Shown piece by piece: positions 51,279 through 59,641 of a stretch of DNA of 64,000 nucleotides. Position numbers and translations under genes: made by a program. The DNA comes from an uncultured Paracoccaceae bacterium. Its GTDB lineage: Bacteria; Pseudomonadota; Alphaproteobacteria; Rhodobacterales; Rhodobacteraceae. The stretch is from the NCBI GenBank assembly GCA_947489445.1, contig CANLDN010000011.1, positions 111,880 to 175,879 of the forward strand, read 5' to 3'. The notes beneath the pieces were generated by a model, which ran no database searches, was not told the origin of the DNA, and saw nothing but the letters and a program-made list of their open reading frames with translations. Numbering within the stretch: the stretch's first letter is position 1; each line of letters opens with the position of its first letter.

Positions 51279-51746
51279 ATGAAAGACATCGCCATGACGC
51301 AGATGATGACCAAAGAAGACGTGACAGCAATGATCCTGTCAGCCAAGAAACAGGCCGGGCTGACTTGGGAAGAGATTGCAGACAAGATCGGCATGTCCCC
51401 GGTCTGGACCCATTCTGCGGCGATGGGCATGAACGCCTTTCCCGCTGATAAGGCCAAGCTGATGGTCAGTGTCATGGGGTTGCCGCAAGAGGCTGAAAGC
51501 GTTTTGGCAGAGAGCCCCACCAAAATCTGGGAACAGGCGGTGCCGACCGACCCATGCATCTACCGCTTTTATGAAATCGTGGGGGTCTATGGGCCAACAC
51601 TCAAGGCGCTGATCCAAGAAAAATTTGGCGACGGTATCATGTCAGCCATCGATTTCGACATGACGGTAACGCGGGTGGAAAACCCCAAGGGGGACCGGGT
51701 CAAGGTTGAAATGTCCGGCAAGTACCTAGGCTACAATAGCTGGTGA
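51279..51746 (+). CDS. cynS: Cyanate hydratase (cyanase)
   Basis: 155 residues behind GGAGGAG. It converts cyanate and bicarbonate to ammonia and two CO2. The catalytic triad falls at the classical numbering: Arg 96 and Glu 99 in YRFYEIVGVYG and Ser 122 in EKFGDGIMSAIDF. The N-terminal helix-turn-helix-like domain (LTWEEIADKIGMSPVW) and C-terminal dimerisation strands (VEMSGKYLGYNSW) are intact. It gives the operon its likely function: use of imported cyanate as a nitrogen source or its detoxification. Its stop overlaps the GTG of the next gene (GTGA). Confidence 0.97.
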   Translation: MKDIAMTQMMTKEDVTAMILSAKKQAGLTWEEIADKIGMSPVWTHSAAMGMNAFPADKAKLMVSVMGLPQEAESVLAESPTKIWEQAVPTDPCIYRFYEIVGVYGPTLKALIQEKFGDGIMSAIDFDMTVTRVENPKGDRVKVEMSGKYLGYNSW

Positions 51747-52207
51747 CCCGTCCTCCTGTCCCGCCTTTTAATTATGATGAAGCGGTTCAAAAGGTCCGCA
51801 TGGCTGAGGATGCATGGAACACGCGCGATCCCGAAAAGGTCGCGCTGGCCTACACGACGGATACGCGGTGGCGCAACCGGTCTGAATTTCTAAACGGGCG
51901 CGATGAAGTGCGTGCGTTTCTGGAACGCAAATGGGCGGTTGAGACAGGCTACCGGCTGATCAAAGAGCTTTGGGCCCACACGGACAATAGGATAGCGGTG
52001 CGCTTTTGCTACGAATACCACGACGCGGACAGACAGTGGTTTCGGGCCTATGGCAACGAAAACTGGGAATTTGATCCTGACGGCTACATGGCCATACGTC
52101 ATGCGTCGATTAATGACGTGCCGATTGCTGAGGCAGATCGTCTGTTTCACTGGCCGCAAGGACGCCGCCCTGATGATCATCCGGGACTGACCGCGCTGGG
52201 TTTGTAG
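51743..52207 (+). CDS. DUF1348 / NTF2-like protein coupled to cynS
   Basis: 154 residues from the GTG at 51743, which overlaps the cynS stop (GTGA) and so is translationally coupled. It matches the DUF1348 nuclear-transport-factor-2-like fold: FNYDEAVQKVRMAEDAWNTR, YTTDTRWRNRSEFLNGRDEV, the WAVETGYRLIKELWAHTDNR region and RAYGNENWEFDPDGYMAIRH. No function is established for the family. Its position as the last gene of the cyanate operon suggests a role tied to cyanate or its products, which is not described as far as I know. Confidence 0.85.
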   Translation: MTRPPVPPFNYDEAVQKVRMAEDAWNTRDPEKVALAYTTDTRWRNRSEFLNGRDEVRAFLERKWAVETGYRLIKELWAHTDNRIAVRFCYEYHDADRQWFRAYGNENWEFDPDGYMAIRHASINDVPIAEADRLFHWPQGRRPDDHPGLTALGL

Positions 52208-52520
52208 CCACTGCCATTTTAAGAAACCGATCCTACAAACCAACCCAACTGGTCTGACCAAGGCATCGACAGAGGTCTTGTTGATCGAAACCGTGCGACA
52301 GTGGCTAACGTGGTACCGAACGACGGCTTTCTGAGGCTTTGCGGCTTATAGCCAAAGTCCGCTTCCGGGAAGCCGCATCGCAGCGTTGCGTGCTTCGGCC
52401 AAGGTCCTGTTTGGGCCGCTCGTGTCGTCAACCGATGCGAAGATTGAGTAGATGCTGCGCTGCATCCGATGTGGGCTGAGAGTCCAAAATGATAAATGCT
52501 GCACGGCGCACGAATGTCAG
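52208..52520. other. 313-bp intergenic stretch after the cyanate operon
   Basis: No gene is supported. No terminator with a T-run was found after the DUF1348 gene. The convergent MFS gene ends at 52521. The stretch is ordinary in composition. Confidence 0.4.
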
Positions 52521-53843
52521 CTATTCAGCTTCTACGGCCAGTCGTCTGACCAACACCAAGATCAGTATCCCTGCAATGAACAGAAACACCGAACCGACAA
52601 TCCACGCGATAGGTGTAGAGTAAATTTCAGCAACAGTTCCGGCCAAAACCAGACCCAATGCGCCCCCCAACTGTTGTATCAGCGATCTCAGAGATAGCAT
52701 GGTCGACCGCTGACGGTCTTTTACACAGTGATGCAGAATGCTGCTGGCCGGCGTTTCGATGACACCAAGGATCACAGAATACAGAACGAATACTGTCACA
52801 AAGCCGGTGATGCTGCCTTGCAACGCCAATGCGATCTGAACGACCGCCAGGCAAGCAAAACTCGCTGCCAGCGTCACGGCGTGCCGCCGCTTGAAGACCC
52901 GGCTGATGTGCGGAGACAGAGATGCGCCGAAAGCAATGGAGAAGAAGTAGGTCGCAGTGACGACACCGATGACGGTGTTTGCATAACCCTCGTCCAACAT
53001 GGGTTTTGCGTGGGTCGGCCAGAATACCTCGACGGGGTTGGTTGCCATCAGAAAGAACGCCAACGCTGCCAGAAGTATCGACAGTGTGGGATGTTTCAGA
53101 GCCAAAACGCTCGCGTCCTTTATCACCGTTGGGACATTCGCGAAGCCGTGCATGAGAGCAGTGACGTCTCTCGGACGCGGTTTTTCGACAATGGCCAACA
53201 TCGTGAAAACAAGCACGCCCAACATCACACCGAAGCTTGCCACGTAGGACACATCATAGATGCTGAACCCAAGGCTTTTCGCGACCTCGCCCAAAATATC
53301 GGGCAGAAGGCCCCCGAAGACGGCGCCAATGGCCAAGCCTACGGCATTGGCCCATTGCGCTTTGGCCAGTGCGGGCTGGACATCCACATTGGGTGCTGCG
53401 GCCTTGAAAGTTTCGACAAACCACGCATCAAGCGTGCCTGACCTGAGCGCGCGTCCAAAACCGATGAATGCAAATGAAAGCGCCAGAACATGGAAATCGC
53501 GCGTCGAGAGAAAGAGCGCGAGCGAAATCAAGCTGGCGACGACCGCCGTCAAAAAGACTGGCTTGCGGCCAATGCTGTCGGCGAGGCCGCCAAAGGGCAG
53601 CTCCATCGCCATCGTCGTGAGCGAATAAACCCCGAAGAGAAGCGAAATTTGAAGGAGGCCCATGCCACGGTCAGTCAATGCCAGAGCAACAACGGCGACT
53701 GTCAGTCCCATCGCAAAACGGTCAAGGAACTGGTGTGTCTGAAACAAGCGAATGTGCTGTCGCGCTGACGGGTTCAGTGCCGCGAAAGAGAACTCGATTT
53801 CGGTAGCCATCCCTGCAGCATCGTCGTTGGTGTCGACGTGCAC
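52521..53843 (-). CDS. MFS transporter
   Basis: 440 residues. The start is GTG at 53843 with GAGG just upstream; the ATG at 53810 is an alternative that keeps all membrane helices. There are twelve predicted helices. The loop 2-3 signature of the major facilitator superfamily is present as FGGLADSIGRKPVFL. The central cytoplasmic loop is around IVEKPRPRDVTALMHGFANV, and the second half starts with TLSILLAALAFFLMATNPVE. The substrate is unknown; multidrug-type exporters share this layout. There is no co-transcribed neighbour. Confidence 0.85.
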   Translation of the reverse strand: MHVDTNDDAAGMATEIEFSFAALNPSARQHIRLFQTHQFLDRFAMGLTVAVVALALTDRGMGLLQISLLFGVYSLTTMAMELPFGGLADSIGRKPVFLTAVVASLISLALFLSTRDFHVLALSFAFIGFGRALRSGTLDAWFVETFKAAAPNVDVQPALAKAQWANAVGLAIGAVFGGLLPDILGEVAKSLGFSIYDVSYVASFGVMLGVLVFTMLAIVEKPRPRDVTALMHGFANVPTVIKDASVLALKHPTLSILLAALAFFLMATNPVEVFWPTHAKPMLDEGYANTVIGVVTATYFFSIAFGASLSPHISRVFKRRHAVTLAASFACLAVVQIALALQGSITGFVTVFVLYSVILGVIETPASSILHHCVKDRQRSTMLSLRSLIQQLGGALGLVLAGTVAEIYSTPIAWIVGSVFLFIAGILILVLVRRLAVEAE

Positions 53844-53991
53844 AATACCTCGGGTGAGCCAGAAACTATGCCGCGCACCAAAGCGGCCGTTCGTGCAAGC
53901 GGGGCGAAGGTCTGGTTTGTCCCGTCACCAGTCATCTGCACCGTTGTTGGAAAACCGGCTACGCAATGGCTAGATGCTATGTCGACTCCGA

Positions 53992-54750
53992 TCAAAGTCG
54001 GTCCACAATCAGGCCACCACAGCTTAACTCTAGCGTGGCTGTGTTTAATGCATAGCCGCCCGCACAGCCTCCATCATCCCAAGTCGCATCTCCTTTCAGG
54101 ATTCTGAGTAAGGCGATAGACGTGATAATCACTACGCTGCCGATTAATAGTTGATCAGCTAGGGGCGTTCCCAAAATGGGTACAAGATCCGTCCGCTGCT
54201 GTTCGCGTCGCCATTCAGCAAGTTTGGCTTGCACTGATCGTTGGACCTCTTCGGGTGTTCTTTCGGGAGGTAGCTTAGCAAGGTAGACCCCTGCGATTTC
54301 AGAGCCGTTGCGATATGCCAATTTGTAAAGAAACCTCGGTTGATCTGGCAACTGAGGGGTGCGGGCATTCAGAACTCGTCCCCATTGAAAGGCTAAGCGT
54401 GGATTATCTTGGTTAGAGATAAATGCTCTATTGCAGTAGATGTACGCGGCATCAATTGCAACTTGATCATCTGATGCAACCCCGGGTACGTCTTTTGGTT
54501 TTAATGGATCAAGAGGATGAGACGCTAGCCTGTCACAACCAGCGATAGCTTCTTCCGGCGTGACGGCTTCCCAATTCGGCACCTCAACGATAGGCCCTTG
54601 CTGCCCGGTAGTTACCGTTTCAACTGAATCCGACTCGCTTTCTCTAACACTTTGTCCTGTGTCTATTTCGTTAACATCCCTGCAAGCTCCAACTAAAAAG
54701 ATCGCTGCGCAAAGCGCCAGCGTCGAAATGTGCCCACCAATAAACTTCAT
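53992..54750 (-). CDS. Lipoprotein with Sel1/TPR-type periplasmic start and one membrane helix
   Basis: 252 residues from the ATG at 54750, after AAAGG. A lipoprotein signal ends FLVGAC (Cys about 23). The block AIAGCDRLASHPLDPLKPKD...AAYIYCNRAF...NPRLAFQWGRVL resembles the start of periplasmic Sel1/TPR-type proteins, with a cysteine pair and an FQxGR string. A hydrophobic helix (LLIGSVVIITSIALLRIL, about 205-222) and a glycine-cysteine tail follow. Function is unknown. The coding sequence is visibly lower in GC than its neighbours, which suggests acquisition. Confidence 0.6.
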   Translation of the reverse strand: MKFIGGHISTLALCAAIFLVGACRDVNEIDTGQSVRESESDSVETVTTGQQGPIVEVPNWEAVTPEEAIAGCDRLASHPLDPLKPKDVPGVASDDQVAIDAAYIYCNRAFISNQDNPRLAFQWGRVLNARTPQLPDQPRFLYKLAYRNGSEIAGVYLAKLPPERTPEEVQRSVQAKLAEWRREQQRTDLVPILGTPLADQLLIGSVVIITSIALLRILKGDATWDDGGCAGGYALNTATLELSCGGLIVDRL

Positions 54751-54884
54751 CTCGTACCTTTGTTGGAACCGTCGCGATACAGCTTGACACAACTGGACAC
54801 TTAGGTCCAACGGCAGCTTTGAGCCCTTTACCGACTTTTGGCACCGCAGCTAAGGTCTGCTTACAGGTAATATTAGAGAGTTAC

Positions 54885-54908
54885 GAATGGCGGGCGCGCC
54901 CGCCATTC
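54885..54908. repeat. Perfect 24-bp GC-rich palindrome
   Basis: Two 12-bp arms, GAATGGCGGGCG and CGCCCGCCATTC, meet without a spacer in otherwise AT-rich intergenic DNA. No T-run follows on either strand. It could be a regulator site, a bidirectional terminator stem or a remnant of a mobile unit. Confidence 0.5.
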
Positions 54909-55455
54909 AATATGGCACTACACCTGAGGCCGAATACGCCATCCACGCGGTGGTACTTATTGGGGTTTTGGGCGAAATCTTTCCGCTATCTGCCTTCTGT
55001 ACACTCCGAATTGGGAGCCTAAGGTAATCACTCCACCAGAAAGTGAATTGAACGGTGCGGGGCAAATATCACAACGTGATCCTCGACAGGCACATAGGCA
55101 GTATCCAATCGCTTCAAAGTACAGGGAAGAGGCAGCATGAAATAGGCCTGTGGAATAACGTCAAGGAGGCGGCTGAGAAGTGCGGGATGGCGCACCCCGA
55201 GCACTCGGTGTTTTTTAAGCGGACAAACTGCTTAGCGGTCCAGCAGTCGGGCCGAGGTCTACAGTAGCGCGATGGCTATCAAGATTTCTAGAAATGACAA
55301 AGAGTTTGTAAACGCGTCTGTCATTTGATCTTTAGAACGCCGTTCTGCTCGCTATTTGTGCAGTATACTTTCGGATACAGAAAAACATACAGTTTACAAA
55401 GGCTTATAAAAGCTTAAGAAATTGTGTTCGCAAGAAAATTCCAAAGTAAAAATAC

Positions 55456-55485
55456 TTGACGAAATTTAATTACGCACTCAATACA
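55456..55485 (+). promoter_or_regulatory. Sigma70-like promoter upstream of the universal stress gene
   Basis: TTGACG, an 18-base spacer and AATACA lie about 97-126 bases upstream of the stress protein start codon. The -35 matches five of six consensus bases. The -10 is moderate. Confidence 0.4.
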
Positions 55486-55581
55486 CTTCTGAACAGCGAA
55501 ATACCGCATCCTTGGTGCGCATGTCGCTGAATAAAGTTCGGGCGTTGTAGTGGCGCAGTAATTCAGAAGCGGCTTTTGACT

Positions 55582-56433
55582 ATGATAAAATCTATCTTGG
55601 TTCCTGTGCGTGGTGATGGCATGGTTGCGACGGTGCTTGCACATGCAGCTGCACTTGCCAAACAGCACCAAGCACAAGTCAATGTCGTCCATTGCCGTGC
55701 GCAAGCCAAAGATCTGATGCCGCAAGGCATTGCTTTGAACGACTTCGCACGCAAAGTAATGATAGAGCAAGCCAGCGAGCTTGCGAACCGGCAGGAAGAT
55801 CATCTGCGCGGCATCTTGCACCGCTTGGCGCGTGAATACGGACTTCAGGAGGATACCGACAAAAACGGCACTGCAAATTGCAACTTTGTGGAAGAACAAG
55901 GTCGTATGGCGGATGTCGTCAAACATGCGGGACGGCTGTCGGATATTATCGTTCTCCCAAAGCCTCAGAGAGAGCGAAATCTAGGACAAAGTTCCTTGAA
56001 GGCTGCGCTCTATGGTGCGGGACGGCCCGTACTGATTTGTCCGGGGCAATTGCAGCCTGACGAAACCTTCGCGCAGCACGTAGCAGTTGGGTGGAATGGA
56101 TCACTTCCTGCTGCCCGCGCCGTTGCATCCTCTTTAGACGTCGTCCACGCGGCCAAACGGGTCAGCATTTTGATAGGTGGGAAGGTGCAAACGCATGGAC
56201 CCAGCGCAGAAGAACTGGTCGCCTATTACGCACTGCGCGCCATCAAAGCAGAGGTCGTAACCTTTGAGGGGAAAGACCCCGCAAATGGACTGCTCAAGAC
56301 CTGCAAAGACATCGGGGCCAGCCTGCTGATCACCGGTGCCTACAGCCACAGCCACGAGACAGAGATGCTTTTTGGGGGCAATACAGAGCGCATCGTCGAC
56401 AAGACAGAAATGCCAATCCTGATGGCGCATTGA
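55582..56433 (+). CDS. Universal stress protein (tandem UspA-type domains)
   Basis: 283 residues from the ATG at 55582; a TTG two codons earlier is possible, and the ribosome site is weak. The first domain begins IKSILVPVRGDGMVATVLAH. The second, from about residue 160 (HVAVGWNGSLPAARAVASSL), ends with the characteristic LLITGAYSHSHETEMLFGGN and TEMPILMAH. The final glycine-rich ATP-binding-type loop is GAYSHSHETEMLFGG. UspA-like proteins help cells survive stress; the biochemical role is unclear. It precedes the tricarboxylate transporter genes by 119 bp on the same strand. Confidence 0.82.
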   Translation: MIKSILVPVRGDGMVATVLAHAAALAKQHQAQVNVVHCRAQAKDLMPQGIALNDFARKVMIEQASELANRQEDHLRGILHRLAREYGLQEDTDKNGTANCNFVEEQGRMADVVKHAGRLSDIIVLPKPQRERNLGQSSLKAALYGAGRPVLICPGQLQPDETFAQHVAVGWNGSLPAARAVASSLDVVHAAKRVSILIGGKVQTHGPSAEELVAYYALRAIKAEVVTFEGKDPANGLLKTCKDIGASLLITGAYSHSHETEMLFGGNTERIVDKTEMPILMAH

Positions 56434-56552
56434 ACCACATGGATTGCCGGATGTCAGCCTACAGAATTGGGCATCCCCGCCAGTGTTAGAGACTGCGCAA
56501 ATGCGCAAAAACGCACGTCCGAAAGGCGGACATCTTTAGGGAGGAATACAAA

Positions 56553-57521
56553 ATGAAACTTTCAAAGAGACTTTTTCTAGGGCTAGCCGTGGGTAGCACC
56601 CTTGCGACACTGCCAATGTCGGCTTTGGCTCAGGACTGGGAACCAACTCGTCCGGTTGATTTCACGATTATGGCTGGGTCGGGTGGTGGGGCTGACCAGA
56701 TCGCGCGATTCGTGCAATCCGTTGTCGAAGCGAACGACATGACAAACCGTCCCTTGATCCCAACCAACCGTGGTGGGGGGTCTGGTGCGGAAGCGCTATT
56801 GCATCTCAAAGATGCGCGCGATCCCGACCATACGCTTATGGTAACGCTGAATTCGTTCTACACAACTCCAATCCGCCAAGAGGGTTTAGGTGTTGATGTT
56901 GAACAATTCACACCGATCACGATGATGGGCGTCGATCCGTTCGTGCTTTGGGTCCACAAGGATTCCGGCATCACCACGTTTGAGCAGTATATTGAGACAG
57001 TCCGTGAAATGAACGGTGAATACGTCATGGGCGGTACCGGCTCCGGTCAAGAGGACTCGATCGTTATCGCCTATATGTCCGGCGCCTACGACCTTGATAT
57101 CAAATACATTCCATATGATGGCGGTGGCGCGGTGGCTAAAGACCTTGCGGGCCAGCAAATCATGGCCACGGTCAACAACCCTGCAGAAGCGAAGGGCTTT
57201 TATGAAGCGGGCGATTTTGTCCCACTTTTGGCCTTCTCTGACGAACGTATGGACGCCTATCCGGATGTGCCGACCCTGAAGGAAAAGGGACACGACTTTT
57301 CCTATTACAACCAGCGCGCCATTGTCGGTGCACCGGGCATGTCGGACCAAGCTGCGGCCTACTACCGGGACCTGTTCGGCAAGGTCTATGAAGGCGACGA
57401 CTGGCAAACCTACCTTGTATCAGAAAGCCTGTCCCCGCTTCCGATGGATGAAGCCGAAACGCGCGCATACTGGGCAACGCAAGTGGAAAACCACCGCAAG
57501 CTTCTGTCCGAAATCGACTGA
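56553..57521 (+). CDS. tctC: Tripartite tricarboxylate transporter substrate-binding protein
   Basis: 322 residues behind GGGAGG. A signal peptide ends MSALAQDWE. The BugE/TctC-type fold is recognisable from VDFTIMAGSGGGADQIARFV (anion-binding loop), LIPTNRGGGSGAEALLHL, YVMGGTGSGQEDSIV and YIPYDGGGAVAKDLAG. It captures a carboxylate in the periplasm for the TctA/TctB membrane complex encoded next. The solute is unknown. The ligase and dehydrogenase genes downstream suggest that the acid is activated with CoA after uptake. Confidence 0.9.
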   Translation: MKLSKRLFLGLAVGSTLATLPMSALAQDWEPTRPVDFTIMAGSGGGADQIARFVQSVVEANDMTNRPLIPTNRGGGSGAEALLHLKDARDPDHTLMVTLNSFYTTPIRQEGLGVDVEQFTPITMMGVDPFVLWVHKDSGITTFEQYIETVREMNGEYVMGGTGSGQEDSIVIAYMSGAYDLDIKYIPYDGGGAVAKDLAGQQIMATVNNPAEAKGFYEAGDFVPLLAFSDERMDAYPDVPTLKEKGHDFSYYNQRAIVGAPGMSDQAAAYYRDLFGKVYEGDDWQTYLVSESLSPLPMDEAETRAYWATQVENHRKLLSEID

Positions 57522-57549
57522 TAAACGCAACTAAGGAAAGGGGGCAGGG

Positions 57550-58053
57550 ATGCGCCAAGGTGAGATATCACTCGCAGGGATCCTTGCGCTCTTTTCACTG
57601 TATCTGATGTGGAAGAGTACCGAGCTTCCCATCGGATACATTCGCGGCCAAGGGCCAGGTGGCGGGTTTTGGCCCTTCTGGCTCTCGGTGGGTATGTTAT
57701 TAAGCTGTCTTGCCATTGCTTGGAACTGGTGGCGCGGCAAAAGCCCAGCAGCCCTGTCTGATGAACCGCTGATGGATGCCTTTGGATGGCGCACTGTCCT
57801 CTTTGTGGGTGGCGGCGTCGTCGGATTTGTGGCGATGATTTCCATCGTATCGATGTATGGGGCAGTCGCGCTTTTCCTGATCTATTACCTGCGGTTTTTG
57901 GGGCGGCACTCTTGGCTGTTGACGCTGGCGATTGCCGTTGTCCTGCCTGTTGCCCTGTTCTTCTTCTTCGAAGGCGCGATGCAGATTTCGATGCCTCAAG
58001 GCTTGCCGTTCACACAGCCATTCTTCGACGTGATGTACGACATCATCTACTGA
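57550..58053 (+). CDS. tctB: Tripartite tricarboxylate transporter small membrane subunit
   Basis: 167 residues and four predicted helices: LAGILALFSLYLMWKST, GGGFWPFWLSVGMLLSCLA, VLFVGGGVVGFVAMISIV and a C-terminal pair around LLTLAIAVVLPVALFFFF. The length, order and the PGGGFWPFWL-like block fit TctB. It lies 28 bp after tctC and 24 bp before tctA. It forms the small integral membrane part of the secondary importer. Confidence 0.88.
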   Translation: MRQGEISLAGILALFSLYLMWKSTELPIGYIRGQGPGGGFWPFWLSVGMLLSCLAIAWNWWRGKSPAALSDEPLMDAFGWRTVLFVGGGVVGFVAMISIVSMYGAVALFLIYYLRFLGRHSWLLTLAIAVVLPVALFFFFEGAMQISMPQGLPFTQPFFDVMYDIIY

Positions 58054-58077
58054 CGCAGCCCCAAGCCGAGGATCATA

Positions 58078-59589
58078 ATGGAAGTTCTCTCTTTTCTTGC
58101 CAGCGGCGTTTTAACAGCGCTTGAACCAATTAATCTCGGACTGATTTTGATCGGTGTGACGGTTGGACTTTTCATCGGGGCGATGCCGGGGTTGGGGTCG
58201 GTTAACGGGGTAGCCATTCTTTTGCCCATTACGTTTCTGGTGCCGCCCGCTTCAGCTATCATCTTTCTTGCGGCAATCTACTATGGGGCCATGTATGGGG
58301 GCGCGATTTCATCGGTCACGCTGGGAATACCGGGTGCTTCGACAGCCGTGGCAACAACCTTTGATGGGCGTCCTTTAGCGCTACAAGGACGGGCCAGCCT
58401 AGCGCTAGTGACGGCAGCACTGGCCTCTTTTGTGGGCGGCACCGTCGCCACTGTGTTCTTCAGCCTGTTCGCCCCGCTGCTTGCAACCGTCGCGCTCAAC
58501 TTTGGACCGCCCGAAATCTTCGCCCTCATGCTGCTGGCTTTCGCAACCTTTGTGGGTCTGGGGGGCGATGACATTCCCAAAACGATTTTCTCGATCTGCT
58601 TTGGTCTGGTGCTGGCGACCGTCGGATTTGACACTATCTCTGGCGAGCCCAGACTTGTGCTTTTCGACATACAAGGGTTCCTGCGCGGGATCGGCTTTAT
58701 CGTGTTGGCCATCGGCGTCTACGGCATCGGAGAGATGCTTTGGACGATTGAGCAAACACGCGGCGAGATTACGACAACCAACCCCAAGATGACTGTAAAG
58801 GGCCTCGCCTCTGACGCCAAAGAAGCGGTGCGTCGTGGATGGAAAGGCACTTGGATCGGTTCGCTCCTTGGCTTCTTTGTGGGGGTTCTGCCGGCCGCAG
58901 GGGCCACGCCGGGGTCGTTGATGTCTTATGGTGTTGCAAAGATGGTGTCTAAGACCCCCGAGGAATACGGACATGGGTCACCCGATGGTGTCGCAGCCCC
59001 TGAAGCCGCCAATAACTCTGCATCCACGGGCTCGATGCTGCCGATGCTGACACTCGGCATTCCGGGTTCTCCAACGACGGCGATCCTGCTGGGCGGAATG
59101 GTGATCTGGGGGCTCACACCTGGTCCGCGCCTTTTCATCGACGAAAGCGAATTCGTGTGGGGCTTGATCGGATCCTTCTATATTTCGAACTTGGCTGCGG
59201 TTTTGATCAACCTCGCGTTTATCCCGTTGTTTGTGTGGATGCTGCGGATGCCGTTCACCATCCTTGCCCCGCTGATCTTTGTGCTATCCATCGTGGGTGG
59301 TTTCGCTGCATCGCGGAGCATGCACGATCTTTGGTTGATTGTAATTTTTGGGCTTGGCGCATTCTTCATGCGCAAGTTTGATTATCCGCTGGCCCCTGCT
59401 GTTCTGGCGATTGTGCTTGGTCCGATTGCTGAACCGACATTGCGCCAATCCTTGCTTTTGTCATCGGGCGACCCGGCAATCTTCTTTACCAGACCGATTG
59501 CAGGGCCCATCACGGTGATTGCGATCATTCTGATCCTTTTGCCTGCCATCAAGCTGTTACGCCGCAAGGGGCGTGTGGCCACAAGCTGA
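58078..59589 (+). CDS. tctA: Tripartite tricarboxylate transporter large permease
   Basis: 503 residues and about eleven to twelve helices. The TctA family blocks are GLFIGAMPGLGSVNGVAILL (first conserved loop), YGGAISSVTLGIPGASTAVA and, in the second half, GVLPAAGATPGSLMSYGVAK and LGIPGSPTTAILLGGMV. The two PG.G-type loops are the likely translocation elements. It imports a di- or tricarboxylate with a cation. The next gene, an acyl-CoA ligase, starts 52 bp after its stop, which places the ligase in the same operon. Confidence 0.93.
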   Translation: MEVLSFLASGVLTALEPINLGLILIGVTVGLFIGAMPGLGSVNGVAILLPITFLVPPASAIIFLAAIYYGAMYGGAISSVTLGIPGASTAVATTFDGRPLALQGRASLALVTAALASFVGGTVATVFFSLFAPLLATVALNFGPPEIFALMLLAFATFVGLGGDDIPKTIFSICFGLVLATVGFDTISGEPRLVLFDIQGFLRGIGFIVLAIGVYGIGEMLWTIEQTRGEITTTNPKMTVKGLASDAKEAVRRGWKGTWIGSLLGFFVGVLPAAGATPGSLMSYGVAKMVSKTPEEYGHGSPDGVAAPEAANNSASTGSMLPMLTLGIPGSPTTAILLGGMVIWGLTPGPRLFIDESEFVWGLIGSFYISNLAAVLINLAFIPLFVWMLRMPFTILAPLIFVLSIVGGFAASRSMHDLWLIVIFGLGAFFMRKFDYPLAPAVLAIVLGPIAEPTLRQSLLLSSGDPAIFFTRPIAGPITVIAIILILLPAIKLLRRKGRVATS

Positions 59590-59641
59590 ACAACGCGATT
59601 ATTGCCCCTACAGAAACACAAAACGACATGAGAGAGACGCC

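Larger units (their letters stand above)
54751..55581. other. 831-bp low-GC intergenic region
   Basis: No gene is supported; the short frames at 54819-55022 and 55055-55267 lack family resemblance. The region holds a perfect 24-bp palindrome (54885-54908) and, near its right end, a sigma70-like promoter (55456-55485). Runs such as 55380-55460 are AT-rich. Confidence 0.45.

Noticed and set aside
54819..55267. Two short plus-strand frames in the low-GC gap
   Set aside because: Neither has a ribosome site or recognisable sequence, and one contains the 24-bp palindrome.
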